From NCBI GenBank assembly GCA_023140455.1, contig JAGLLQ010000547.1, positions 1 to 9,189 on the forward strand: 9,189 nucleotides of DNA, given 5' to 3'. The notes under the pieces are model-generated. The model did no database searches. It was given only the letters and a program-made list of their open reading frames with translations, and was not told where the DNA came from. The position numbers were made by a program, and so were the translations under genes. The stretch is from Desulfobacteraceae bacterium. GTDB lineage: Bacteria > Desulfobacterota > Desulfobacteria > Desulfobacterales > Desulfobacteraceae. Below, one piece after another: positions 1 through 6,082 of the stretch (position 1 is the first letter of the stretch; the number at the start of each line of letters is the position of its first letter).

Positions 1-454
1 CATCCAGAATTATATCTCTGATAGAACCGATATCTTCCCCTGTTACATCATCAAGTTCCCATCCTTGCACAAGATATCCCTGAGGATTTATAAGCTGTCC
101 TGTTTTATCAAAATGAAAATTACCAGCCCTGGTATAAAACATATTTTCAGTGCCTCTTTTTCTCATAATGAAAAAACCTTCACCACCAATTGAAATATCA
201 GTTGCGTTTCCTGTTGATTCAAAGGAACCTTGTCCAAAATTCTGGCTGACACTTCCCACAGCCATTCCACGACCCATTTGTGCGCTTCCTGCACGGGTAG
301 CAACTGATTCATATAACGTATCAGCAAAAGTTGATTTACCACGCTTAAAACCAATTGTGTTAACATTGGAAATATTATTTCCAATAACCTGCATTGCATT
401 CCCCATGTTCTTTAAACCGCTTGTCCCTGTAAAAAGTGAACTTGATAAAGACAT
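1..454 (-). CDS. flgE: Flagellar hook protein FlgE, N-terminal part (gene runs off the window)
   Basis: FlgE is the structural subunit of the hook, the universal joint between rod and filament, exported by the flagellar type III apparatus. The frame reads from an ATG at 454 to the window edge, giving 151 residues without a stop. The N-terminus (MSLSSSLFTGTSGL) and the motif NNISNVNTIGFKR at residues 26-38 are the conserved D0 helix signature of the rod/hook family (FlgB, FlgC, FlgE, FlgF, FlgG). Residues 94-131 (FFIMR, then YTRAGNF, ending PQGYLVQGW) match the conserved stretch after D0. I prefer FlgE to FlgG or FlgF because it directly follows fliK and flgD, and FlgD caps FlgE assembly. A strong Shine-Dalgarno site precedes the ATG. 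The C-terminal two thirds or more of the protein, including the second D0 helix, is missing, so paralogue assignment rests partly on context. Confidence 0.92.
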   Translation of the reverse strand, partial: MSLSSSLFTGTSGLKNMGNAMQVIGNNISNVNTIGFKRGKSTFADTLYESVATRAGSAQMGRGMAVGSVSQNFGQGSFESTGNATDISIGGEGFFIMRKRGTENMFYTRAGNFHFDKTGQLINPQGYLVQGWELDDVTGEDIGSIRDIILD

Positions 455-461
455 GTTATTT

Positions 462-467
462 CCTCCT
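462..467 (-). promoter_or_regulatory. Ribosome binding site of flgE
   Basis: On the minus strand the sequence AGGAGG lies 7 bases before the flgE ATG (AGGAGGAAATAACATG). This full-length Shine-Dalgarno core is the strongest in the window, fitting a structural protein needed in many copies per flagellum. It also fixes the flgE start at 454. Confidence 0.85.
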
Positions 468-510
468 GTTTATATTCTTATATTTTGCATTTTAATGTAT
501 TGATAAAATA

Positions 511-1608
511 TTAATTCACGTCTGTAATGGATGAAGCCAAAGAAAGCCTTCCTGAATTATCCAAAACAAGAAATTGAAATCCACCCACAGTTTTTATCCC
601 TGACACATTTTCTGTCACAGAAATATTGGCATTTCCGGTTGGTGTTATTACCCTATATGAGTAAACCCCGTCAGCAACTGTCTGTGCATCATTATTAAGA
701 CTATCCCATGCAGCATAATTTATGCCTGCTGAAGTTCCCTCAACAGGGATGCCAATAGTTCGAATCAGTTCCTGTGAGGAATTATATATTTCTATAATTA
801 CGTTATCGCTATTCTCAAGTTCAAAACTTAATTGCCCCCCTATAACTCCTCCGTCATCAACATGAACAAGGGGAGATGAAGAAGTAACATTTTTCCCAAG
901 ATAATCTATTATTGAATCATAGTTTTCTTGGGAGTTTGCCTTAACCTGGAGTAATGAATCAGGATTGACCCAAACACCGTCAACAACAAGGAATGGTTTA
1001 TCTCCACTATAAACTATTCCTTCAACAACCCCTGCTACTGTTGTTGCGACTTCTTCATAGCCATATCCCATATCAGCCCCAACTGCATATGTATAAGTCC
1101 CGTCGGGAACAAGAACACCATTGCTGTCTGTGCCATCCCATTGAATTGAATGAGGTCCCATATCTCTTTGCCCAAGATAAAGTGCTTTGACGACTCTTCC
1201 GCCTGAATCATATACTTCAACCCTTACTTCTCCTGGTTTCGGCAAGCTGTAATAACCTTCTGAAGCGCTTCCATTTTTTACACTCATGGAATCAACATCT
1301 CCGATTATTTCTTTGCCGATATACGATGTAACATCCCTGTCAGAATTATCTTCAAAAGCAGCTTGCATGGAAATCATTGTCTCATTTAAATTCATTAATT
1401 GTTCAAGCTGAGAAAATTGTGCTAGCTGGGATGAAAATTCACTTCCTTGCATTGGATTTAAAGGGTCCTGGTTTTGAAGCTGTGCAACCATCATTGTTAG
1501 AAATGCATCTCTGCCCAGGGCATCATCTTTTCCTTTGGTTTTTGAATCATATGATTCATAGCTCGTACTCATTGTATTAACATAATTATTTGATGCTGAT
1601 ATTGTCAT
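511..1608 (-). CDS. flgD: Hook-capping protein FlgD with a duplicated C-terminal module
   Basis: FlgD sits at the tip of the growing hook as a scaffold for FlgE polymerisation and is later discarded. The 365-residue product has the conserved FlgD N-terminal region at about residues 30-80 (LGRDAFLTMMVAQLQNQDPL, then FSSQLAQFSQLEQL). A Tudor/Ig-like module starts at Y96 (YIGKEI) and includes VRVEVYDSGGRVVKAL and WDGTDSNGVLVPDGTYTYAV. From Y236 the same order of elements occurs again (YLGKNV, VIIEIYNSSQELIRTI, WDSLNNDAQTVADGVYSYRV). The protein is therefore well over 100 residues longer than the enterobacterial FlgD of about 230 residues. The ATG at 1608 is preceded by AAGGAGA, and this Shine-Dalgarno overlaps the fliK stop codon, so the two genes are probably translationally coupled. 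It lies downstream of the sigma-54 promoter, in one unit with fliK and flgE. Confidence 0.95.
   Translation of the reverse strand: MTISASNNYVNTMSTSYESYDSKTKGKDDALGRDAFLTMMVAQLQNQDPLNPMQGSEFSSQLAQFSQLEQLMNLNETMISMQAAFEDNSDRDVTSYIGKEIIGDVDSMSVKNGSASEGYYSLPKPGEVRVEVYDSGGRVVKALYLGQRDMGPHSIQWDGTDSNGVLVPDGTYTYAVGADMGYGYEEVATTVAGVVEGIVYSGDKPFLVVDGVWVNPDSLLQVKANSQENYDSIIDYLGKNVTSSSPLVHVDDGGVIGGQLSFELENSDNVIIEIYNSSQELIRTIGIPVEGTSAGINYAAWDSLNNDAQTVADGVYSYRVITPTGNANISVTENVSGIKTVGGFQFLVLDNSGRLSLASSITDVN
517..903 (-). repeat. FlgD C-terminal module, second copy
   Basis: Residues 236-364 of FlgD. YLGKNV, VIIEIYNSSQELIRTI, WDSLNNDAQTVADGVYSYRV, VSGIKTVGG, FLVLDNSGRLSLASSITDV align element by element with the first copy. 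The copies are diverged, so the duplication looks old rather than a recent DNA event. Confidence 0.72.
943..1323 (-). repeat. FlgD C-terminal module, first copy
   Basis: Residues 96-222 of FlgD. The order is YIGKEI, a beta-rich stretch with VRVEVYDSGG, WDGTDSNGVLVPDGTYTYAV, and VAGVVEGIVY followed by FLVVDGVWVNPDSLLQV. It corresponds to the Tudor-like plus Ig/FnIII-like region found once in ordinary FlgD proteins. The second copy lies 140 residues downstream. Similarity is seen at protein level only. Confidence 0.75.
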
Positions 1609-1620
1609 AAGATTCTCCTT

Positions 1621-3459
1621 TTATGCCACATAATATAATATCCCATCATGGGTAAGATGTTGTTCTCGCAAAAAATCTTTGTTTCTAATCTTCATATTCT
1701 CACCATCTCCAACTTCATTTCCAAAACCTTTCTTGTTTTTAGAATATCCTGCCTGGTTTTTAGCATCTCTCATTGATTGATTAAAATTTGTTCCCATTTC
1801 CACATCAAAATTTTCAAGGCTAATTCCACTGCTTGCCAGGGCATCTTTCAAATTGTTTGAATTAGACATAAGGATATCTCTTGCAGCTTGATTCTCTGCA
1901 ACCACACTCACCTTCACTCCATTGCCCAAATCTTGAATAGTTATCATCATGCGACCAAGCTCTGGAGGTTTGAGTTGAATTTGAATTTGATTCTGCCCTT
2001 GATTTACAGCCCGGACAATGCTTCTTCCTATCTGGTTTGTCACATATGAAGGTAAAGTTCTGGTTGTCTCTTTTTTGGCTGAGCTTAAATACCTTACTGA
2101 ATTTAATATTTTTCCTTCACCATTTGTGGATTGAAATGAATCAGGCATTTTAAGAGCACTGCTCTGGTGTTTGCCTTTCTGGAAAAAATTTCTGCTCTCA
2201 GAATCATTTTTACCATTCATACTAGACTCAAGCTTAGCTATAAATTTTGTAACTTTTTCTTCAAGCTCCGATTTAACAACCATTTGAACATCTTTTCCAT
2301 TTTCTGCTTTTACATAAAAAGGGAAAAGTTTTTCAATATCTTTATTATTGAATTGATTTAAAGGAACTTTAACAATTTTATCATTATTGATTTCCTGTTT
2401 ATTTAGGTTTTTAAATAAACTATCAATCAAACCGGAATTTTTCTTTTCCTCTTCTGTAGTTGTCCCTGTTGCACTTATATCAGCTGTTATTAACGGATTT
2501 GCATGACCTGGTTTAGGTTTAATATTTCTGATTGGATTTTCAAACAGAGTTTCCTTCTCTTTCATATTTACTGTCTTTGCAAAAATATCTCCCAGATTAT
2601 TCTCTATTTTATTCTCAACACTTAAAATCTCGTTCCTTTTATTCTCCAGAATATTAATAAAATCCTGGAGACTTAATTTACCATCGAGTAAAGCCTTGGA
2701 CCCGTTCCCCAGATTCAACTGGCTCATAAGTTTTGCAACACCATTAGCATTAATATCAGTCTTAAAATATGTATGTGTGGCAAATGTTTTTTCTTCAACT
2801 TCTTTGAGATTCTTAATCAAGATATTGAGATCAATTCCCTTATCAGTTTTGGCATCGGAAAATATACTGTTTCTAACATCTTCCGGTATCCCGAGGGATG
2901 TCATTATAGATTCAATAAACGGTAGTGCAGACATTGGTATGAAAGCATCCTGTTCCGGCTCTTCTATCTTATCAGTAATTTTATTATCAACATCTATTTC
3001 AGCAATTTTATTAATCAATTCGCTGACAGAAATATTTTTGTTTTCTTCTGTAATTATCAATTTTAAATCGTCAATCATTTCCGTAACTTGTTCTATTTCA
3101 AACCCGGCACTGACAAGGAGTCCCTTTAAAGCATCCAAACCTTCAGCGTTAATACTGAGATCAGTTAGGTTATTCCCGGAAACCATCATAAAAAATTCTT
3201 TTAATTTTTCCATGAAGTCTGTGCCCTGCAATCCCTTCAGCTCTTTTGACACAAATGCAATAAGCTTATCAAATATGGAACTCATACCCTTTGAACCTGT
3301 TGTTTGAAATTGGCCACTCTGTAGCATGCTTGCAAATTGTTCTTTAAATAGGATGCCTTCTTTTGAAAAATTATTGAACCCTGATAAAGCATCGCCGGAT
3401 TTTCCAAATTTAAGCATTTTTAAAAATGAACTATTTATATCCATACAATTAAAAGTCAT
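1621..3459 (-). CDS. fliK: Flagellar hook-length control protein FliK
   Basis: FliK is exported during hook growth, measures hook length and, through its C-terminal domain, switches the export gate (FlhB) from hook to filament substrates. I take the ATG at 3459 (612 residues). It has GAGGG 8 bases upstream, whereas an in-frame TTG at 3474 has no Shine-Dalgarno. The C-terminal Flg_hook domain lies at about residues 470-560 and carries the signature IQLKPPELGRMMITI (LKPPELG at 496-502), then VKVSVVAENQAARDIL and LKDALASSGISLENFDVEM. The rest is low-similarity, Lys/Asn/Glu-rich sequence, as is usual for the ruler region. At 612 residues it is much longer than the enterobacterial FliK of about 400, which may mean a longer ruler. 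It is the first gene after the sigma-54 promoter, and its TAA overlaps the flgD ribosome binding site. Confidence 0.93.
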   Translation of the reverse strand: MTFNCMDINSSFLKMLKFGKSGDALSGFNNFSKEGILFKEQFASMLQSGQFQTTGSKGMSSIFDKLIAFVSKELKGLQGTDFMEKLKEFFMMVSGNNLTDLSINAEGLDALKGLLVSAGFEIEQVTEMIDDLKLIITEENKNISVSELINKIAEIDVDNKITDKIEEPEQDAFIPMSALPFIESIMTSLGIPEDVRNSIFSDAKTDKGIDLNILIKNLKEVEEKTFATHTYFKTDINANGVAKLMSQLNLGNGSKALLDGKLSLQDFINILENKRNEILSVENKIENNLGDIFAKTVNMKEKETLFENPIRNIKPKPGHANPLITADISATGTTTEEEKKNSGLIDSLFKNLNKQEINNDKIVKVPLNQFNNKDIEKLFPFYVKAENGKDVQMVVKSELEEKVTKFIAKLESSMNGKNDSESRNFFQKGKHQSSALKMPDSFQSTNGEGKILNSVRYLSSAKKETTRTLPSYVTNQIGRSIVRAVNQGQNQIQIQLKPPELGRMMITIQDLGNGVKVSVVAENQAARDILMSNSNNLKDALASSGISLENFDVEMGTNFNQSMRDAKNQAGYSKNKKGFGNEVGDGENMKIRNKDFLREQHLTHDGILYYVA

Positions 3460-3467
3460 AATAAGTG

Positions 3468-3472
3468 CCCTC
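3468..3472 (-). promoter_or_regulatory. Ribosome binding site of fliK, deciding its start
   Basis: The minus strand reads TTGAGGGCACTTATTATG. GAGGG is 8 bases from the ATG at 3459 and overlaps the alternative TTG at 3474-3472. This favours the ATG, which gives a leader of about 30 bases from the predicted transcription start. Confidence 0.65.
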
Positions 3473-3498
3473 AAATTAAAGATTTTGATACAGATAAG

Positions 3499-3514
3499 AG
3501 CAACGATTGTGCCA
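3499..3514 (-). promoter_or_regulatory. Sigma-54 (RpoN) promoter for fliK-flgD-flgE
   Basis: The minus strand carries TGGCACAATCGTTGCT. This is the -24 element TGGCAC, five bases, and the -12 element TTGCT, with the invariant GG and GC separated by exactly 10 bases. It matches the RpoN consensus TGGCAC-N5-TTGCW throughout. The predicted start is near 3488, about 30 bases before the fliK ATG. It lies in the only sizeable gap of the cluster. Sigma-54 control of hook genes is known in Vibrio, Pseudomonas, Campylobacter and other groups. The promoter is a sequence match; activity is inferred. Confidence 0.85.
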
Positions 3515-3560
3515 GCTTCGGTGCAAATTTAAATTTTTATAGGAAAATCAATAGGTTAGT

Positions 3561-3597
3561 CTATGTGTGGAGGGTGTTTCTAAATACGACACCATAG
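3561..3597. promoter_or_regulatory. Imperfect dyad upstream of the sigma-54 promoter (possible activator site)
   Basis: CTATGTGT (3561-3568) is the reverse complement of ACACCATAG (3589-3597) apart from one extra C, with about 20 bases between. It lies about 75-110 bases upstream of the predicted fliK transcription start, where NtrC-family activators of sigma-54 commonly bind. The function is inferred from position only. Confidence 0.35.
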
Positions 3598-3613
3598 TGT
3601 AAATTGGAAATTA

Positions 3614-3643
3614 TTTCCCAATATAGAAAATCTATGGGGGAAA
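3614..3643. promoter_or_regulatory. Interrupted inverted repeat downstream of the MotE-like gene
   Basis: TTTCCC (3614-3619) pairs with GGGAAA (3638-3643), and ATAGA (3623-3627) pairs with TCTAT (3631-3635). The inner loop is AAA and there is a small internal mismatch (AAT opposite GG). It begins 31 bases past the stop of the MotE-like gene and about 125-155 bases upstream of the predicted fliK start. It could be a weak transcription end for the upstream genes or a second activator site. No clear U-tract follows on the minus strand, so a classic intrinsic terminator is not well supported. Confidence 0.4.
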
Positions 3644-3674
3644 ATATTACCATTAACTGATTAAGTGGCGGGAA

Positions 3675-4307
3675 TTATTTTTTCTTATATACAAGATGCT
3701 CAGTAATTTTTGCTGCTTTCTCACTGTCAACATTTGCAAGGATCTGAGCAGCAGATGATTCGCGCATTCTTACAAAAATCTGTCTTGCAACCTCAAATTC
3801 CATTTTGTCAACAATCTTTGCTGCACTTTTCGGTTTCATGCCTGCATAGGTTTTAACAAGGCTGTTCAACCTTTTTTCAAACTCTGCTTCCTGAGCTATT
3901 TCTTTATCGCTCTTTGTCTTTTCTAACAATGCCAAATCATTATTGATTTGTTCTTTGAGTCTTTTTAACTGCACAAGTTTTTCATCTATCTGTTCTTCGT
4001 ATCTTTCTAATTCTTTTTTCTTTTTGTCCATATTATCTGATTCTTTTGCGATACTCTTCTTTTTGTCTTCAAGCCCTCTAAGCACAACCTTTGCAGGATC
4101 CGGGCATTCTGGACATTCAGGACAATCATCGAGCCGCCCTGGTCTTGCATTTTTTGATTCAGCTGCACCATCTTCTTTTTCATCTGCTGCATAAACAGTT
4201 TTAACAAGTTCATCCTTTGGATTTAATACTATACCTGTAAAACTCAACAATAAAATAAAGCTGAATACAATCAAGATAATTTTGTTAATTTTTAGATGCA
4301 GATTCAT
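3675..4307 (-). CDS. MotE-family (COG3334-like) exported coiled-coil protein
   Basis: This 210-residue protein has an N-terminal hydrophobic segment (residues 9-28, IILIVFSFILLLSF) followed by a possible signal-peptidase site near VYA-AD (residues 38-42), so it is exported or membrane-anchored. A CPECPECPD motif (Cys 62, 65, 68) comes next, then a highly charged Lys/Glu coiled coil at about 76-150. A C-terminal helical domain follows at about 150-206 (YAGMKPKSAAKIVDKMEFEVARQIF...), of the MgtE_N/MotE type. In rhizobia MotE is a periplasmic chaperone for the motor protein MotC. Relatives in other bacteria often sit beside fliJ and fliK and have no defined role, so a MotC-chaperone function should not be assumed. 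The ATG overlaps the end of fliJ by 23 bases and has AGGG upstream inside fliJ, indicating coupling. It is the last gene before the sigma-54 promoter. Confidence 0.8.
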   Translation of the reverse strand: MNLHLKINKIILIVFSFILLLSFTGIVLNPKDELVKTVYAADEKEDGAAESKNARPGRLDDCPECPECPDPAKVVLRGLEDKKKSIAKESDNMDKKKKELERYEEQIDEKLVQLKRLKEQINNDLALLEKTKSDKEIAQEAEFEKRLNSLVKTYAGMKPKSAAKIVDKMEFEVARQIFVRMRESSAAQILANVDSEKAAKITEHLVYKKK

Positions 4308-4752
4308 AATTTAATTCCCTGGCCTTTTTTAAAAATACAACTTCATCAATTATTTCCTGCTCAAATTTACGAAACTCTTCCAGATACTCTGTCATTTTTT
4401 TCTCTTTTAATCGTTCTATCACTTTTTTTTCAACACTTTTTTTCGTAAGTTCTAAAATTTTTTCATCAAGAATTTTGTTTAAGCCTTTTTTCCTTTGTTT
4501 CTCCTCAACAATATTGTAATCCATCATATCAAGGTATCCATTATAAAGCTGCAGCTCTGAAGCTTTTATCCCTCTAAGGATTATTTTATCAAGCACTTCA
4601 GCAGTTTTGATATGTCTTTCTTTCAGCTCTTCAATTGCTTTTTGAGAATCTCTCACATCTTTGTATGCCACTGCAGTTTCCTTTCGGGCAAGGCGCTCAA
4701 TATATTTTCTAAAATCAAGAAGAGATTTGAGTCTAAAATCAAACCGTTTCAT
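4285..4752 (-). CDS. fliJ: Flagellar export protein FliJ
   Basis: FliJ is the short coiled-coil stalk inserted into the FliI hexamer; it links the ATPase to FlhA and escorts export chaperones. The 155-residue product is close to the family length of about 147. It opens with the typical MKRFDFRLKSLLDFRKYIERLARKE and is almost entirely charged alpha-helix in two long stretches (about 10-60 and 75-145), as expected for an antiparallel coiled coil. Sequence is poorly conserved in this family, so the call also rests on position: it starts 1 base after the fliI stop and shares 23 bases with the next gene. The ribosome binding site AAGGTG lies within the last codons of fliI. Confidence 0.9.
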   Translation of the reverse strand: MKRFDFRLKSLLDFRKYIERLARKETAVAYKDVRDSQKAIEELKERHIKTAEVLDKIILRGIKASELQLYNGYLDMMDYNIVEEKQRKKGLNKILDEKILELTKKSVEKKVIERLKEKKMTEYLEEFRKFEQEIIDEVVFLKKARELNYESASKN

Positions 4753-4753
4753 A

Positions 4754-6082
4754 TTAGTTCAACACCTTTTTAAGATCTTTAATACCTTTAAATGAATTAA
4801 CTTTTATATCCATATCCTGACACAGGAATTTATTTATTGCCGGCATATATTTTTTTGCTTTATCTATTTTAGGGTCACTGCCATCAACATATGCACCTAT
4901 GGAAATCATATCTTCAGCATTTTTATATGTAGAAATAAGATCAACAGCTTTATCTCTTAATTGCATATGTTCTTCATTGGTCACATCACGCATGACCCTT
5001 GAGATGCTTGCAAGCACATCAATTGCAGGGTAATGCCCTTTGTTTGCAAGCTCTCTGGACAATACAATATGGCCATCAACTATAGAACGAACTGTATCAC
5101 CAACCGGGTCATTAATATCATCGCCTTCAACAAGAACTGTATATATGCCGGTAATAGATCCTCCATTCTGGAAATAACCTGCTCTTTCCAACAAAACAGG
5201 AATCTGCACAAAAAATGAAGGCGTATATCCACGGGAGGTTGGCGGCTCACCAGCGGCCAAGCCCACATCTCTTGAGGACATTGCAAACCTTGTTATTGAA
5301 TCTATCAGTAACAGGACATTTTTTTTCTGATCTCTAAAATATTCTGCAATTGCAGTTGCAACATATGCGCCTCTCATTCGTACAAGGGGTGGAGAATCAG
5401 AAGTGGCTGCCACAACAATAGATTTCTCAAGCCCTTTTTTGCCAAGAGTTTCTTCAACAAAATCTTTAACTTCTCTGCCCCTTTCTCCAATAAGACCAAT
5501 AACAATCACATCTGCTTCTGTATGTTTTGTCATCATCCCCATGAGCATACTTTTCCCGACTCCTGACCCTGCCATTATACAAACCCGCTGCCCTCTGCCC
5601 AGGGTCATCAGGGTATTTACAGCTTTTACTCCAACATCAACTGGCTCTTTTATCTGCTTTCTCTCCATTGGATTTGATGGTTTCCCGTAAAGAGGATATT
5701 TTTCTGTCAGATTGAGTTCACCTTTTCCGTCAATTACATTTTCCATCCCATCTATAACTCTTCCTAAAAGCTCATCTCCAACTCCTACAACAGGAGCATC
5801 AGCCAATGGAATAATTTTGCTTCCAGGGCTTATTCCTCTAATATCTCCATAGGGCATAAGCAGAGCTTTATTCTCTTTAAACCCAATCACTTCTGCCTTG
5901 ATTTCTTTGCCATAATCTCCTCTTATTAAACACAGGCTCCCAACTGAAAGCCCTAAGCTGTCGCCTTCGGCAACAAGCCCTACAACTTTTGAAATTTTAC
6001 CCTCAGGCCTGACAAGGACAGAGGTTTCAACTCGTTCAAAATATTTATCAAAATCAACTTCATATAATGAATTTGAAATCAT
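4754..6082 (-). CDS. fliI: Flagellum-specific export ATPase FliI
   Basis: FliI is the hexameric ATPase at the cytoplasmic base of the flagellar type III export gate, related to the F1 beta subunit. The 442-residue protein has normal length and all catalytic signatures. These are Walker A AGSGVGKS at 171-178, GERGREV at 199-205, RMRGAYVATAIAEYFRD at 235-251, Walker B LLLIDS at 257-262, and AAGEPPTSRGYTPSFF at 276-291. The conserved DGHIVLSREL at 336-345 is also present. Residues 1-95 form the N-terminal beta-barrel domain that contacts FliH. The ATG overlaps the fliH stop as ATGA (4 bases) and has only a weak Shine-Dalgarno, so it is probably translated by coupling to fliH. The FliI-specific label over a virulence-type ATPase (SctN) rests on the flagellar neighbours as well as the sequence. 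Confidence 0.97.
   Translation of the reverse strand: MISNSLYEVDFDKYFERVETSVLVRPEGKISKVVGLVAEGDSLGLSVGSLCLIRGDYGKEIKAEVIGFKENKALLMPYGDIRGISPGSKIIPLADAPVVGVGDELLGRVIDGMENVIDGKGELNLTEKYPLYGKPSNPMERKQIKEPVDVGVKAVNTLMTLGRGQRVCIMAGSGVGKSMLMGMMTKHTEADVIVIGLIGERGREVKDFVEETLGKKGLEKSIVVAATSDSPPLVRMRGAYVATAIAEYFRDQKKNVLLLIDSITRFAMSSRDVGLAAGEPPTSRGYTPSFFVQIPVLLERAGYFQNGGSITGIYTVLVEGDDINDPVGDTVRSIVDGHIVLSRELANKGHYPAIDVLASISRVMRDVTNEEHMQLRDKAVDLISTYKNAEDMISIGAYVDGSDPKIDKAKKYMPAINKFLCQDMDIKVNSFKGIKDLKKVLN

Noticed and set aside
163..399. A 78-codon minus-strand open frame overlapping flgE
   Set aside because: It is in another frame inside flgE and resembles no known protein, while the flgE frame carries the conserved hook motifs.
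150..503. A 117-codon plus-strand open frame opposite flgE
   Set aside because: The minus strand here encodes clear FlgE sequence from ATG 454 to the edge, with a strong ribosome binding site; the plus frame is its shadow.
2696..3307. A 203-codon plus-strand open frame opposite fliK
   Set aside because: It is antisense to a well-supported fliK, has no ribosome binding site or family resemblance that I can see, and its Ser/Ile/Leu-rich composition is what the complement of Lys/Asp/Glu-rich FliK codons gives.
3472..3474. TTG as the fliK start
   Set aside because: There is no Shine-Dalgarno before it, and only about 14 bases separate it from the predicted transcription start; GAGGG is properly spaced for the ATG at 3459.
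3614..3643. Classic intrinsic terminator after the MotE-like gene
   Set aside because: The stem is interrupted and AT-rich and no run of U follows on the minus strand, so I list it only as an inverted repeat of uncertain role.
4104..4124. Rubredoxin- or zinc-ribbon-type metal site
   Set aside because: Only one cluster of three Cys is present and no second CxxC pair exists in the protein, so a standard zinc-ribbon fold is not supported.
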